A stretch of 64,000 nucleotides of DNA, from contig NC_009656.1 in NCBI RefSeq assembly GCF_000017205.1, positions 3,848,001-3,912,000 on the forward strand, read 5' to 3'. The notes beneath the pieces are model-generated. The model was not told the origin of the DNA. It worked only from the letters and a program-made list of their open reading frames with translations, and searched no databases. The translations under genes and the position numbers were made by a program. Source of the DNA: Pseudomonas paraeruginosa PA7. GTDB taxonomy: Bacteria; Pseudomonadota; Gammaproteobacteria; Pseudomonadales; Pseudomonadaceae. This document shows, one piece after another, positions 10,698 to 18,896 of this stretch; position 1 is the stretch's first letter, and each line of letters opens with the position of its first letter.

Positions 10698-10976
10698 TCA
10701 AAATTTTGGTGGTTCCTTCGGCGGATTGTATGGCGTTGCACCGTCGCCATAGAACCGCTTGCGTGTGGCTTCGGCGACCCGGTTGCACAACACGTCGCCC
10801 AGCCTGGGGCGATCGGTCTTGCACTGCTGGCGCAGTTCCTTGAGTCGTTCAGGGTTGGCGGCCAGTTCCTCCACCGTCGGAATATTCGCCTCCGAAATGT
10901 TGGCCTTCTGAGGCGCCTCGGACTGGCCGCAGGCAGTCATCGCGGCGAACAGTAAAAGCGGGATGATTCTTTTCAT
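10698..10976 (-). CDS. EexN-family entry-exclusion-like lipoprotein
   Basis: This is a small (92 aa) lipoprotein of the EexN type found in conjugative elements, where members are thought to block redundant DNA entry. It has an N-terminal signal peptide with a lipobox ending in Ala-Cys (residues 15-16) and the family block TVEELAANPERLKELRQQC, then LGDVLCNRVAEATRKRFYG. Its ATG overlaps the LysR stop codon by four bases, so the two are translationally coupled. In Tn4371-like ICEs this pair usually precedes traG and trbB. Confidence 0.8.
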   Translation of the reverse strand: MKRIIPLLLFAAMTACGQSEAPQKANISEANIPTVEELAANPERLKELRQQCKTDRPRLGDVLCNRVAEATRKRFYGDGATPYNPPKEPPKF

Positions 10977-11905
10977 GGCGCAGGTGCATCCGGGGAATCA
11001 GGGCAATGCTTGGGAGCTTCCGGCGATTCGATGGCCTGCACGCGCTCGATGAAGCGCGCCAGCTCATTGGACGGATCGCCCTCAAGGCGCAGCAAGTAGG
11101 TCGTCAACGGCGGCACACGCGATGCTAGTGGCCGGGCCACCACGCCCGGCTCGCGGCTGGCGGCAATGTGCGCCTCACCAGTCAGGCCCAGCGCGAAACC
11201 TGCGGAGACCAGCGCCATCATCAGATCGCAGGAGGCCACCCGCTCGGCAATCAATGGCTCCATGTCTGTCCGGCGCAGCACCCGTTCGACGTGCTTGGCA
11301 AGACCCTCGCATACCTGTGGGTCGCACAGCACCAGCGGGTAGCGCAGCAGTTCATCCAAAGGGATGCGTTTGTGGGCCAGTAACGGATGCCGCGCGGGCA
11401 CCGCCACCATGAGCGCATCGCTCCATGCGGGCGTGGTGACGATGCCGTCGCCCACTTCATCGGACTGCGCAAACCCCACGTCGTACAGATCGTCATGTAG
11501 ACCTTTGATCTGCTGAGACAATGGCACCTCGAAGAACCGGAGTTCAACTTCGGGTTCTTCTTGGCGGCACAGCGCCAGCAAGGCAGGTAGCCGCGACGGC
11601 GTGATGCCGTCGGACAAGGCGATACGCAACTGGCCGTGGAAGCCGTTGGCGGCCGCCTTCACGCTGTCGCGCGCCTGCTGCAAGGCGGCGAAGACGCGCG
11701 GCACATGATCCAGGAACAGCTTGCCCGCACGGGTCAGGCGCGTGCTTCGCGTGGTACGGGCAAACAGCACCACGCCCAGTTCTTCTTCTAGCTCCTTGAT
11801 GGCACGCGACAGCGGTGACTGCTCGATGTGCAGCCGCTCGGCCGCACGGGCGAAGTGAAGTTCTTCGGCGACCGCAAAGAAGCAGCGCAAGTGGCGTAGT
11901 TCCAT
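10973..11905 (-). CDS. LysR-family regulator of the ICE transfer region (TraR-type)
   Basis: This is a 310-residue LysR-type transcription factor. The N-terminal winged helix-turn-helix is clear (HLRCFFAVAEELHFARAAERL, then SPLSRAIKELEEELGVVLF), followed by the periplasmic-binding-protein-like effector domain. In Tn4371-family elements a LysR gene lies upstream of eexN, traG and trb, and this one overlaps eexN, so it is read as that backbone gene. It begins three bases after the stop of the disrupted EamA gene, so read-through from the aac(6')-Ib' region is possible. Confidence 0.8.
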   Translation of the reverse strand: MELRHLRCFFAVAEELHFARAAERLHIEQSPLSRAIKELEEELGVVLFARTTRSTRLTRAGKLFLDHVPRVFAALQQARDSVKAAANGFHGQLRIALSDGITPSRLPALLALCRQEEPEVELRFFEVPLSQQIKGLHDDLYDVGFAQSDEVGDGIVTTPAWSDALMVAVPARHPLLAHKRIPLDELLRYPLVLCDPQVCEGLAKHVERVLRRTDMEPLIAERVASCDLMMALVSAGFALGLTGEAHIAASREPGVVARPLASRVPPLTTYLLRLEGDPSNELARFIERVQAIESPEAPKHCPDSPDAPAP

Positions 11906-11908
11906 AGG

Positions 11909-12754
11909 CTAAGCGTTTCTACGATCCAGATGGAAAAGGTTCCATCCGAGATTCATCCCCGCCACGGCAGCCAGGATGGCGACGGCCCCGACGATCTGCA
12001 TCGCGCCCAGCAGGTGGTCGAATGCCCAGGCATCGACCACGATGGCGACGATCGGATAGACGAACGAAAGCACCCCCACCAGCGCGGTCGATATCTTCTG
12101 GATCGCGCCGTACAGCAGTGTGGACATCAGGCCGGTGTGGATGAAGCCGATGGCCAGCAGGAGGCCCCAGGCATGGGGCGAGGATGCGCCATCGGGCCAG
12201 AGGGCAAACGGCGCCAGAAGCACGCTGCCCACGATCATCTGAATCACGACGATCACGTGCGGTGGAACGCCCTTGAGACTCTTGGTGATGGCCGCGGCGA
12301 TGGCATAGAAGAACGCGGCCGCCAGTGCCAAGCCGATGCCGGCCAGGTAACCCGGAGCGTGCGAGCCGGCCTGCTGGCCGCCGATGACGATCAGCACGAC
12401 GCCACCGAAGGCCACACCCAACCATCCGAGCTTGTTCGCCGTCAGCTTTTCGCCGAAGAACAGCGCCCCCAACGCCACCAGCATGAAGGGCTGAGTGTGG
12501 TAGGTCACGGTGGCGACAGAGATGGAGGCGTGCGAGTAGGCGGTGAACAGCAAGACCCAGTTGGCGATCAAGGCCACGCCGCCCAGCGCAGCCAGTCCCG
12601 CCTGCCTGGCGTCGAGTACGCCCCGGCGCAGCAGGCCCAGGCCAGCGCAGGCCAACAGCATGGCAACCGCCCCGAATGCACAGCGCCAGAACACGACGGA
12701 AGCGGCCGGCATCCGTGTTTCGAGCACGAACCAGCCGACCGTGCCGGATATGAC
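11909..12754 (-). pseudogene. EamA/DMT-type exporter, 3' part, disrupted by a gene cassette
   Basis: Ten-helix drug/metabolite transporter of the EamA type, cut off from its first 15 codons by the aac(6')-Ib' cassette. The open part starts VISGTVGWFV and continues through EamA blocks such as PAASVVFWRCAFGAVAML, LLFTAYSHASIS and GVLSFVYPIVAIVVDAWAF. Joining it to codons 1-15 (13394-13438) restores a 296-residue protein in frame. A GTG at 12727 could start a truncated protein lacking the first membrane segment. It lies divergent from an XRE-cupin regulator, a common pairing for such exporters. Confidence 0.85.
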
Positions 12755-12820
12755 CGTTTGACATGAGGGGCGGCCAAGGGCGCCAGCCCTTGGACGTCCC
12801 CCTCGATGGAAGGGTTAGGC
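12755..12820 (-). repeat. attC site (59-base element) of the aac(6')-Ib' cassette
   Basis: The minus strand reads GCCTAAC (inverse core, 12820-12814), then a GC-rich partly palindromic region containing GTCCAAGGGCTGG and GCCCTTGGC, and ends CAAACG. This is the attC usually carried by aacA4 cassettes. The stop codon TAA of the resistance gene lies in the inverse core site, as is common for cassettes. The expected TTRRRY after the final G is replaced by host sequence GTCATA. Confidence 0.85.
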
Positions 12821-13393
12821 ATCACTGCGTGTTCGCTCGAATGCCTGGCGTGTTTGAACCATGTACACGGCTGGACCATCTGGGGTGGTTACGGTACCTT
12901 GCCTCTCAAACCCCGCTTTCTCGTAGCATCGGATCGCTCGCAAGTTGCTCGGCGACGGGTCCGTTTGGATCTTGGTGACCTCGGGATCATTGAACAGCAA
13001 CTCAACCAGAGCTCGAACCAGCTTGGTTCCCAAGCCTTTGCCCAGTTGTGATGCATTCGCCAGTGACTGGTCTATTCCGCGTACTCCTGGATCGGTTTCT
13101 TCTTCCCACCATCCGTCCCCGCTTCCAAGAGCAACGTACGACTGGGCATACCCAATCGGCTCTCCATTCAGCATTGCAATGTATGGAGTGACGGACTCTT
13201 GCGCTAAAACGCTTGGCAAGTACTGTTCCTGTACGTCAGCAAGTGTCGGGCGTGCTTCTTCTCCGCCCCACCACTCGACGATATGAGATCGATTTAGCCA
13301 CTCATAGAGCATCGCAAGGTCATGCTCAGTCATGAGGCGCAGTGTGACGGAATCGGTGCTGTTGGTCACGATGCTGTACTTTGTGATGCCTAA
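12755..13393 (-). mobile_element. aac(6')-Ib' gene cassette integrated at a secondary site
   Basis: On the minus strand the cassette begins with TTAGGC at 13393 and ends with the attC site at 12755, 639 bp in all, close to the known size of the aacA4 cassette. The flanks are not integron sequence (no attI1, no intI, no second cassette) but two halves of one EamA-type gene, which join in frame (GCGATG then GTCATATCC) when the cassette is removed. Confidence 0.88.
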
Positions 13394-13438
13394 CATCGCC
13401 GTGGTCATCTCCATGATTCCCCGAGTTTTGGTGTTCAT
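12815..13438 (-). CDS. aac(6')-Ib': Aminoglycoside 6'-N-acetyltransferase AAC(6')-Ib', fused to EamA N-terminus
   Basis: GNAT-family enzyme that acetylates aminoglycosides at the 6'-amino group. The core from [20 protein letters not shown] to the C-terminal [10 protein letters not shown] matches AAC(6')-Ib. The position conventionally numbered 119 is Ser ([10 protein letters not shown]), the Ib' state known to shift activity from amikacin to gentamicin. The residues altered in the -cr variant, Trp102 and Asp179, are unchanged. The first 15 residues ([15 protein letters not shown]) come from the EamA gene; cassette sequence follows as [12 protein letters not shown]. Expression should therefore depend on the exporter's promoter and start codon, facing the XRE-cupin regulator. 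Confidence 0.95.
   Translation of the reverse strand: MNTKTRGIMEMTTAMLGITKYSIVTNSTDSVTLRLMTEHDLAMLYEWLNRSHIVEWWGGEEARPTLADVQEQYLPSVLAQESVTPYIAMLNGEPIGYAQSYVALGSGDGWWEEETDPGVRGIDQSLANASQLGKGLGTKLVRALVELLFNDPEVTKIQTDPSPSNLRAIRCYEKAGFERQGTVTTPDGPAVYMVQTRQAFERTRSDA
13394..13438 (-). pseudogene. EamA/DMT-type exporter, 5' part (codons 1-15)
   Basis: This is the start of the EamA-type gene, ATG plus 14 codons ([15 protein letters not shown]), now fused in frame to the aac(6')-Ib' cassette. Continuation in the original gene is at 12754 (VISGTVGW). The fusion explains why the acetyltransferase has a non-standard leader. Confidence 0.85.
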
Positions 13439-13505
13439 TGGCGGTGAAGAAAAATCAAATCGATCGACGAATAGAACAATTGACCGATATGATGATCAGA
13501 AGCAT

Positions 13506-13527
13506 ATCGTTCGTCAAGTCGAACGAT
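13506..13527. promoter_or_regulatory. Inverted repeat between XRE-cupin gene and EamA start, putative operator
   Basis: ATCGTTCG and CGAACGAT form an 8-bp perfect inverted repeat with a 6-base spacer, 20 bases before the XRE-cupin start and about 70 bases from the divergent EamA/aac start. The size and position fit an operator for the adjacent regulator. If so, the resistance gene is under its control. No experimental basis is visible in the sequence. Confidence 0.5.
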
Positions 13528-13547
13528 CGTTTGTTCTGAAGAACACA

Positions 13548-14120
13548 ATGACGCCCCCTTCCCAAACCTCCCCGCCCTCGCCAATCGGCCTGCTGGCGGC
13601 GTCAATCAAACGTGAACGAGAGCGTTTGGGCCTTTCCATTTCCGAGTTGGCCAAGCGGGCCGGCATCGCCAAGTCCACGCTGTCGCAGCTTGAAGCGGGT
13701 GTCGGCAACCCGAGCTTGGAAACGCTCTGGGCCTTGGCTATGGCGCTGGACGTCCAGGTGACCCGGTTGATCGCCCAACCGAGAAGCCGCGTTCAGGTCA
13801 TCCGCGCCGATGAAGGGGCCACCGTGGCTTCGGAACAGGCCCACTACGCGGCCACCCTGCTGGCGGTCTGCCCGGCCGGCGTTCAGCGTGATCTCTACCG
13901 GCTCGTGGTCGAGCCTGGAGCGCCACGGCTGTCCGATCCGCATCTCCCGGGAACGCTCGAACATGTCGTCATTTGTCACGGACGTGCCAGGTTGGGGCCG
14001 GTCGGGCACCCGGTAGAGCTGTCCGCAGGCGACTATGCGAGCTATTCGGCTGACGAGGCCCACATGTTCGAGGCGCTCGAAGCCAGAACCACCGCCGTCA
14101 TGTTGATCGAGCACACGTGA
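13548..14120 (+). CDS. XRE-family regulator with C-terminal cupin domain
   Basis: This 190-residue transcription factor has an N-terminal XRE helix-turn-helix (LSISELAKRAGIAKSTLSQLE, about residues 27-47) and a C-terminal cupin-like sensing domain (LPGTLEHVVICHGRARLGPVG, then LSAGDYASYSADEAHMFEAL). The ATG at 13548 is preferred; an upstream frame exists but would run through the intergenic operator and the cassette. It is divergent from the EamA gene split by aac(6')-Ib' and convergent with the relaxase. Such pairs typically have the regulator controlling the exporter. Confidence 0.85.
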   Translation: MTPPSQTSPPSPIGLLAASIKRERERLGLSISELAKRAGIAKSTLSQLEAGVGNPSLETLWALAMALDVQVTRLIAQPRSRVQVIRADEGATVASEQAHYAATLLAVCPAGVQRDLYRLVVEPGAPRLSDPHLPGTLEHVVICHGRARLGPVGHPVELSAGDYASYSADEAHMFEALEARTTAVMLIEHT

Positions 14121-14163
14121 TGCCCGACAGCCGATCCCGTGCGGCTAACTGAATAAATGAGGT

Positions 14164-16137
14164 TCAGGAAATGGCCGACCCTCTCTGTCGTCCCACCTCC
14201 CACGACACCCCGCCGCCGCGCACCGCTGCGGCGATCTGCTGCCCCAGCCGTTGTTCGATCACCGGCCTCCACGGCACCAGGCTGAAACCCATGCCGTCAT
14301 CGAGCATGGCGTAGCGTCCGCTGGCGAGCATGACAGAGCGCCGGTAGATGCCGGCCACGCGCTGCCCATCGGCCACCGGGCGATGTTCCAGGCCGGTTTC
14401 GGCAGCAATGTCCTTCGCAGCCTGCGCCAGTTCCCGGTTGCGCAACGTGCCCAGCAGGTTGCGCGCCAGGATCACGCGCTGCCCGCGACGCTCTGCCAAT
14501 CCCTGTTCCGCCAGGAAGTCGGCGCGCTGCTGCATCGCCTGCTTGGCCTCGCCACCAAAGCCCAGGTCGCCCAGGCCCGAGCCGCCGCCGATCAACTGCT
14601 GGTCGAGCCAGGTGGCCCCGATCACGCGGGCCTGCCGCTCGATGGGTAGGTGCGATTTAAGTTCCACGGCCACGCCACCTAGGCGCTGCGCGTCGTAGCG
14701 GCGGCCCTGTTCGGCCAGGTCGTCCGGCACCTTCCATAGCCCTTCGGCCACACGCTCCACAATGCCGGCACGGCGCAGGGCTTCGAGGCGGCGGATGTGG
14801 ACTACGACGACCTCCTGCGGATCGCGGCCCGGTACGGCCTGACCCTGCGCGATGGCGAGGTGGTGGTCGGTGCGGTACAGGCCATCGCTCGCCAGCGCGG
14901 CGATGTTGCGGTCGGCCGCACGCACGTCGGCCGATCCCTTCACCTCCACCACGGCGCCGGTCGGATAGTTCGCCAGCTCGTCGCGGGCGTTGAGCGCAAC
15001 GTAGTGGGCTTTGCCGTCCACCCCGTTGATGACCAGATAGCCTCGGTCGCGTAGCTCGTCGGCCAGCCCCTTCGCGGCCACGCGGCCGAGGATGGTTCGG
15101 CCATCGTCGCCCGGCTCGAACACCGCCAGTTCGCGCGGCTCGCCGCGCATGGCCCGCTGCATGGTGCGGATGATGTCGCCACGCTCGCCCAGGGCGCGCA
15201 GGGTCTTTTCCGCGTCGGCATGGACGGCCCAGGTGCCGGGCTGCATTTCGTCGGCCAGGCCCAGGCGCTGCAAGCGTTGTAGGCGGCCGATCAGCAACAG
15301 GCGCTGGCGTTGCAGCCGCGGTTTGTTGAAGCGTTCGATCTGCACCCAGCCATCCTCGCCGGCCTCGCGTTGCAGGGTGCGATCCAGGCTCGTCCATCGC
15401 TCCTGTTCCACCTCGCGCTGCAAGGTCTGCTGGATCTCCAGCTCGGTGCGTGGCCCTAGCCATTCGGTCGCCAGTTCGGCGGCGCGATGGCGGAAACCGT
15501 GCGCGATGTAGTCGCCCGCGATGATGAGGTCTTTGCCGGTGTCGTCGCGCCCGCGCACGACGATGTGCGTGTGCGGGTTGTCGGTATTCCAGTGGTTGAC
15601 CGCCACCCAATCGAGGCCCGTGCCCAGGTCGGCCTCCATGCGGCCCATGAGGTGCCGCGTGTAGGTGCGCAGGTCTTCGAGTTCCGCGCCATCCTCGGGC
15701 GAGAGGATGAAGCGGAAATGGTGTCGGTCGTCGGCACAGCGTTCCTTGAAGACGTCGAGGTCGGCCGCATCGGTCTGCGGCCCGTAGGATTGGCCCGGCT
15801 CGCCATCGCGGCCCACGCCATCGCGCTCGATGTAGCGCAGGTGCTTGGCGAGCGACTGCGGGCTGGCCTGGCGCTGGTTGACCAGCAGCGTCTTGATGGT
15901 CACGCGCCGCGACATGGGCGTGAGCTTCGCCCCCGCGAAGCGCGCCGCCGTATGGCCCCGCCCGAGGCGCGAGCCGGGCCGCTGGCCGGTGCCACGCGCC
16001 GACGCCGGACGGCGCACCGAGGACTTGCCTCCGCTGGCCTTGCCCGCCTGCTTGAGCACCTTGGAGACGAAGCCCTGGCCCCGGTTCTTCGGGGCACTGG
16101 GGCGGATGCGGAAATCGTCGTCGCGGCGGTCGGTCAT
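14164..16137 (-). CDS. Relaxase with DUF3363 (VirD2-like, ICE mobilisation)
   Basis: This protein nicks the ICE at oriT and pilots the strand during conjugation. The 657-residue sequence has a basic N-terminal tail, a candidate catalytic tyrosine in KHLRYIERDG (Tyr102), and the relaxase metal-binding motif HWNTDNPHTH (His182, His189, His191), preceded by HHFRF. The C-terminal half is DUF3363 and is duplicated in damaged form at 7613-8312. The ATG at 16137 is preferred because upstream codons in the longer frame are low-complexity Arg/Ala-rich. traF and DUF2840 lie upstream on the same strand. Confidence 0.92.
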   Translation of the reverse strand: MTDRRDDDFRIRPSAPKNRGQGFVSKVLKQAGKASGGKSSVRRPASARGTGQRPGSRLGRGHTAARFAGAKLTPMSRRVTIKTLLVNQRQASPQSLAKHLRYIERDGVGRDGEPGQSYGPQTDAADLDVFKERCADDRHHFRFILSPEDGAELEDLRTYTRHLMGRMEADLGTGLDWVAVNHWNTDNPHTHIVVRGRDDTGKDLIIAGDYIAHGFRHRAAELATEWLGPRTELEIQQTLQREVEQERWTSLDRTLQREAGEDGWVQIERFNKPRLQRQRLLLIGRLQRLQRLGLADEMQPGTWAVHADAEKTLRALGERGDIIRTMQRAMRGEPRELAVFEPGDDGRTILGRVAAKGLADELRDRGYLVINGVDGKAHYVALNARDELANYPTGAVVEVKGSADVRAADRNIAALASDGLYRTDHHLAIAQGQAVPGRDPQEVVVVHIRRLEALRRAGIVERVAEGLWKVPDDLAEQGRRYDAQRLGGVAVELKSHLPIERQARVIGATWLDQQLIGGGSGLGDLGFGGEAKQAMQQRADFLAEQGLAERRGQRVILARNLLGTLRNRELAQAAKDIAAETGLEHRPVADGQRVAGIYRRSVMLASGRYAMLDDGMGFSLVPWRPVIEQRLGQQIAAAVRGGGVSWEVGRQRGSAIS

Positions 16138-16573
16138 GGTTATGCCCTCTGCAAGCTCCGGCGTGTCTGGTCGTGCAAAGCACGCGGACATGCCTGCATT
16201 GGCGCGGGCCTCGCGCCACAAGCGGCACGGCGGCAAAACCGTTCCGTGCCGCGCAACCCCCATGTGCAGACTGGCTTTCGACGCGGCCCGGTGCCGCGTC
16301 CTTTTGTCTTGCCTTCCGCCTTTGCCTTCCGCTGTCGCTCCAGGCACCGGCGGCCCGGCGGCGCTGCTGCGTGAGCAGCCAGCGCGCCGGCGAACGCGGC
16401 GATGGCCGTAGGCCGGGCGCGTTCGAGGCAAGACGCCTGCACGTTGGACGGCTGCGCCGGATGCAGCGCGACGTGCGGTGCGAATGCACCGGCACGGCAG
16501 GTGCGGCGACACGGAAGCAGCCAGCAGAACGACATGCCCGATGGCACGTCAGAGCGCAGCGAGTCGGCGGCCA
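16138..16573. other. Intergenic region between traF and relaxase, no gene seen
   Basis: This is 436 bases of GC-rich DNA upstream of the relaxase. Long overlapping frames exist on both strands, but they are Arg/Ala-rich and resemble no protein. A relaxase-proximal non-coding gap is a reasonable place for oriT, but I see no convincing nick-site consensus or clean inverted repeat. Confidence 0.4.
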
Positions 16574-17185
16574 TCATGGGCGTGTCACCAGCCACACCGG
16601 ATGCGCAACGCCGATCACGGCGGATGTGCTCACCGGGCCGAAATAGCGGCTGTCGAACGATGCCGGATTCGTCACGCTCAACAGGAACAGTTCGCCCGGT
16701 TCAAGGCGGCGGCAAAGCTGTAAGGATGGCAGCTCCCGGCCCAGCCGGTCGGCAGGCAGCACGGTGGCCGAAGGCACGCCGTCGATGCGTACCTGACCGG
16801 CGACGATGCAGACGTGTTGCGGCGCGACCGCGCCCACACGTTTGAGCAGCGGAACGCGCGTCGGCAGGTAGCCGCGCTGCGCAGCGAGCCCGGCGGCCGT
16901 GGCCGGAAGCGGCACCAGCACGATGCTGTCCACGGACAACGGACGTGGCAGCGAGGCGGTGCGCGGGTTGAACGGGTCGATGCGATACCAGCCGACCGCC
17001 ACGCTGTCGGACGGGTTGTAGGTCAGACGCGGCAGCGGCGACACGAAAGCCGCCCAGGCCAGCGCAGCGAAGCCGATGGCGGCCAGTGTCGCCACGACGA
17101 TGCGAGCGCGCAAACGTGAACGCGGGTGCGAGCGAGGACGTGGCGCAACGGCAGGCGCGTTGGCGGTGGTGGTTGGGGCGGTCAT
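16574..17185 (-). CDS. traF: TraF-type S26 signal peptidase
   Basis: TraF-type peptidases mature the pilin subunit of the conjugation apparatus. The 203-residue protein has an N-terminal membrane anchor (about residues 28-48), the serine motif NPSDSVAVGWYRI and a lysine region PLLKRVGAV, the arrangement of S26 signal peptidases. The C-terminal block FDSRYFGPV fits TraF-like proteins. The ATG at 17185 overlaps the DUF2840 stop by four bases, so the two are coupled. Confidence 0.88.
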   Translation of the reverse strand: MTAPTTTANAPAVAPRPRSHPRSRLRARIVVATLAAIGFAALAWAAFVSPLPRLTYNPSDSVAVGWYRIDPFNPRTASLPRPLSVDSIVLVPLPATAAGLAAQRGYLPTRVPLLKRVGAVAPQHVCIVAGQVRIDGVPSATVLPADRLGRELPSLQLCRRLEPGELFLLSVTNPASFDSRYFGPVSTSAVIGVAHPVWLVTRP

Positions 17186-17727
17186 GGCAACACCTTCCCG
17201 GCCAGCCAGGCGGCGTGCCGCTCGGCGGTGTATTCGGGCAGCGCAAGGCGAGCCGCCAGACGGTTGCCCAGCGTGCGCCAGTACGCGGGCGACACGTCGA
17301 TGGCGGCGATACCCAGCGCCTCGATGCCGTCGATGCGCTCCAGCACGGCGCGCACGTTGGCATCGCCTTCGGCGTGCAGCAGCAGGCGCGCGCCCGGCTG
17401 CACGCCGGGGATGCGCTGTGCCGCGTCCAGCGGCGGGCAAGCCTGCATCACCATGAGCTGCCAGCGGATCGTGCCGTAGTCGTTGGCCTGCCAGCGGATG
17501 CGGCAGAGCATCGCGCCCGGCAGGAACACCGCGCAGCGCCGCCAGTCGTCCAGGCGCAGCGTGCGCGCAGGTTCGCCGAAGCGCAGGTAGAGTTTGAAGC
17601 GATGTTCGAGGTAGGCCAGCGAAACGCGGGTCAGCGGCACGTTGCCGGCCTGACCGGCGAGTATCGCGGGATGCAGCGGCGGTGCAGCCGTGGCCGCGCC
17701 AGCGGCGGGCGAAGCGGATGCGGTCAT
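17182..17727 (-). CDS. DUF2840-type ICE backbone protein
   Basis: This 181-residue cytoplasmic protein of the DUF2840 type is found next to traF and parA in Tn4371-like ICEs. Recognisable segments are PLTRVSLAYLEHRFKLYLRF, a GTIRWQLMVMQA block and a C-terminal EYTAERHAAWLAG. It has no membrane segment and no catalytic motif that I can identify; function is unknown. The ATG at 17727 overlaps the preceding RHH gene stop and its own stop overlaps traF. Confidence 0.8.
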   Translation of the reverse strand: MTASASPAAGAATAAPPLHPAILAGQAGNVPLTRVSLAYLEHRFKLYLRFGEPARTLRLDDWRRCAVFLPGAMLCRIRWQANDYGTIRWQLMVMQACPPLDAAQRIPGVQPGARLLLHAEGDANVRAVLERIDGIEALGIAAIDVSPAYWRTLGNRLAARLALPEYTAERHAAWLAGKVLP

Positions 17728-18008
17728 GGTGTGTTCTCCCTGCGGTGTTCTGGAAACTCCCGCTCCAGCAGGCTGCGCAGCAGATCGGCCACAGTCACGC
17801 CTTGCGTGAAGGCCGACACCTTGATGCGCGCCCGCATGGCGGGCGTGATGTCGAGCGTGAGGCGGGCCGTGTAGAGGTCGCCTTTGCCAAGCGCATCGGC
17901 GTCGCCCTGGCGAATCCACGCCTCGGCGTGTGGATTCGCGGGCGGACGTGCGCCGATGCCGACGCGCTTGCCCGTGCGTTTGCTGTTGGGTGGCTGCTTG
18001 GTTGTCAT
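17724..18008 (-). CDS. Small ribbon-helix-helix-like protein next to parA
   Basis: The product has 94 residues. The basic N-terminal tail is followed by a segment typical of ribbon-helix-helix DNA-binding proteins (YTARLTLDITPAMRARIKVS, then VTVADLLRSLLEREF). Small RHH proteins adjacent to ParA often act as the centromere-binding partner, which is the likely role here. Both ends overlap neighbours by four bases (parA upstream, DUF2840 downstream), so it belongs to one tightly coupled operon. Confidence 0.75.
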   Translation of the reverse strand: MTTKQPPNSKRTGKRVGIGARPPANPHAEAWIRQGDADALGKGDLYTARLTLDITPAMRARIKVSAFTQGVTVADLLRSLLEREFPEHRRENTP

Positions 18009-18643
18009 GTGGGCCACCGCAGCAGTTCGTCCACCAGGGCGGTGATTTCGCGGGCGGCGGCGCTGTCGGGCGCTGTCTCGCGTGCGAGCCGGCCAGCGGC
18101 CACGCTGTCGGCGAACACGATGCGCTGATGCACTTCCGAGCGCAGCGCGGGCAGCGGCTGTTCGGCCAGCGATTGCCGCGCCTCGCGGCCGATGATGGTG
18201 GTGCTGACGCGCCGGTTTATGACGAAGGCCGCGCGCAGCGCAGGCCGGAACACCTGCGCCTCGCGGATCAGCGCCACCATCTCGGCGCTGGCCCACAGGT
18301 CGTAGGGGCTGGGCTGCACCGGGATCAGCACGCGCTCGGCCGCCAGCAGCGCGGAGCGCGCCAGGGCCGCGATGCGCGGCGGGCCGTCGATGATGACGTG
18401 ATCGGCGCGGCGGGCCAGCTCCGGCGCTTCCTGATGCAGCGTCTCGCGGGCAAGGCCCACGGCGCTGAACAGCCGTGGCAAGCCTTGCTGGCTTCTGCGC
18501 TGCGTCCAGTCCAGCGAGGAACCCTGCGGGTCGGCATCGAGCAGGACGACATGCTGGCCGCGCAGCGCCAGTTCGCCCGCGATGTGCGTGGCGAGCGTCG
18601 TCTTGCCGACACCGCCTTTCTGGTTGAGCAGAGCGAGGATCAT
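18005..18643 (-). CDS. parA: ParA-family partition ATPase
   Basis: This is a Walker-type partitioning ATPase that probably stabilises the excised, replicating form of the ICE. At 212 residues it has the deviant Walker A KGGVGKTT at residues 9-16, the switch motif DADPQGSS and Walker B-like HVIIDGPP. The start at 18643 gives the standard ParA N-terminus MILALLNQKGGVGK; the longer frame adds an unrelated 23-residue leader. Three iterons and repA lie upstream, so replication and partition functions are adjacent. Confidence 0.92.
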   Translation of the reverse strand: MILALLNQKGGVGKTTLATHIAGELALRGQHVVLLDADPQGSSLDWTQRRSQQGLPRLFSAVGLARETLHQEAPELARRADHVIIDGPPRIAALARSALLAAERVLIPVQPSPYDLWASAEMVALIREAQVFRPALRAAFVINRRVSTTIIGREARQSLAEQPLPALRSEVHQRIVFADSVAAGRLARETAPDSAAAREITALVDELLRWPT

Positions 18644-18807
18644 GGCGCGGCCCTCCGTGTTGGAAAGCCGGTCTTTCGCTCCTGCGTTTGGTGCCGTTGG
18701 GTGGTTGTCCACCGAAACGGCGCGCTTCTACTAAAAGTTATGTATTTCTTGTTAGGTAAGTTAGAGGGGACGCAAACCCGCGCCGTTATTGGCTTTCCGG
18801 CGTTTTC

Positions 18808-18872
18808 GTACTCCTGATAGCACGATAGGCGTACTCCTGATAGCACGATACCCGGTACTCCTGATAGCACGA
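18808..18872. repeat. Three 18-bp iterons, putative replication origin of the ICE
   Basis: GTACTCCTGATAGCACGA occurs three times without mismatch at 18808, 18831 and 18855, a spacing of 23 and 24 bases, about two helical turns. The array sits between the repA stop and parA, next to an A+T-richer stretch and a DnaA-box-like TTATCCCC near 18897. Direct repeats at helical spacing beside an initiator gene are the usual layout of an iteron origin. Confidence 0.8.
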
Positions 18873-18896
18873 GGCTATTCACACCTTTTCCCGCAG

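Noticed and set aside
12755..13450. Class 1 integron
   Set aside because: No intI1, attI1, qacE or sul1 sequence is present; the flanks are two halves of one exporter gene.
14657..16495. 612-codon frame overlapping the relaxase on the same strand
   Set aside because: The frame is out of phase with the relaxase motifs and its product is Arg/Pro-rich.
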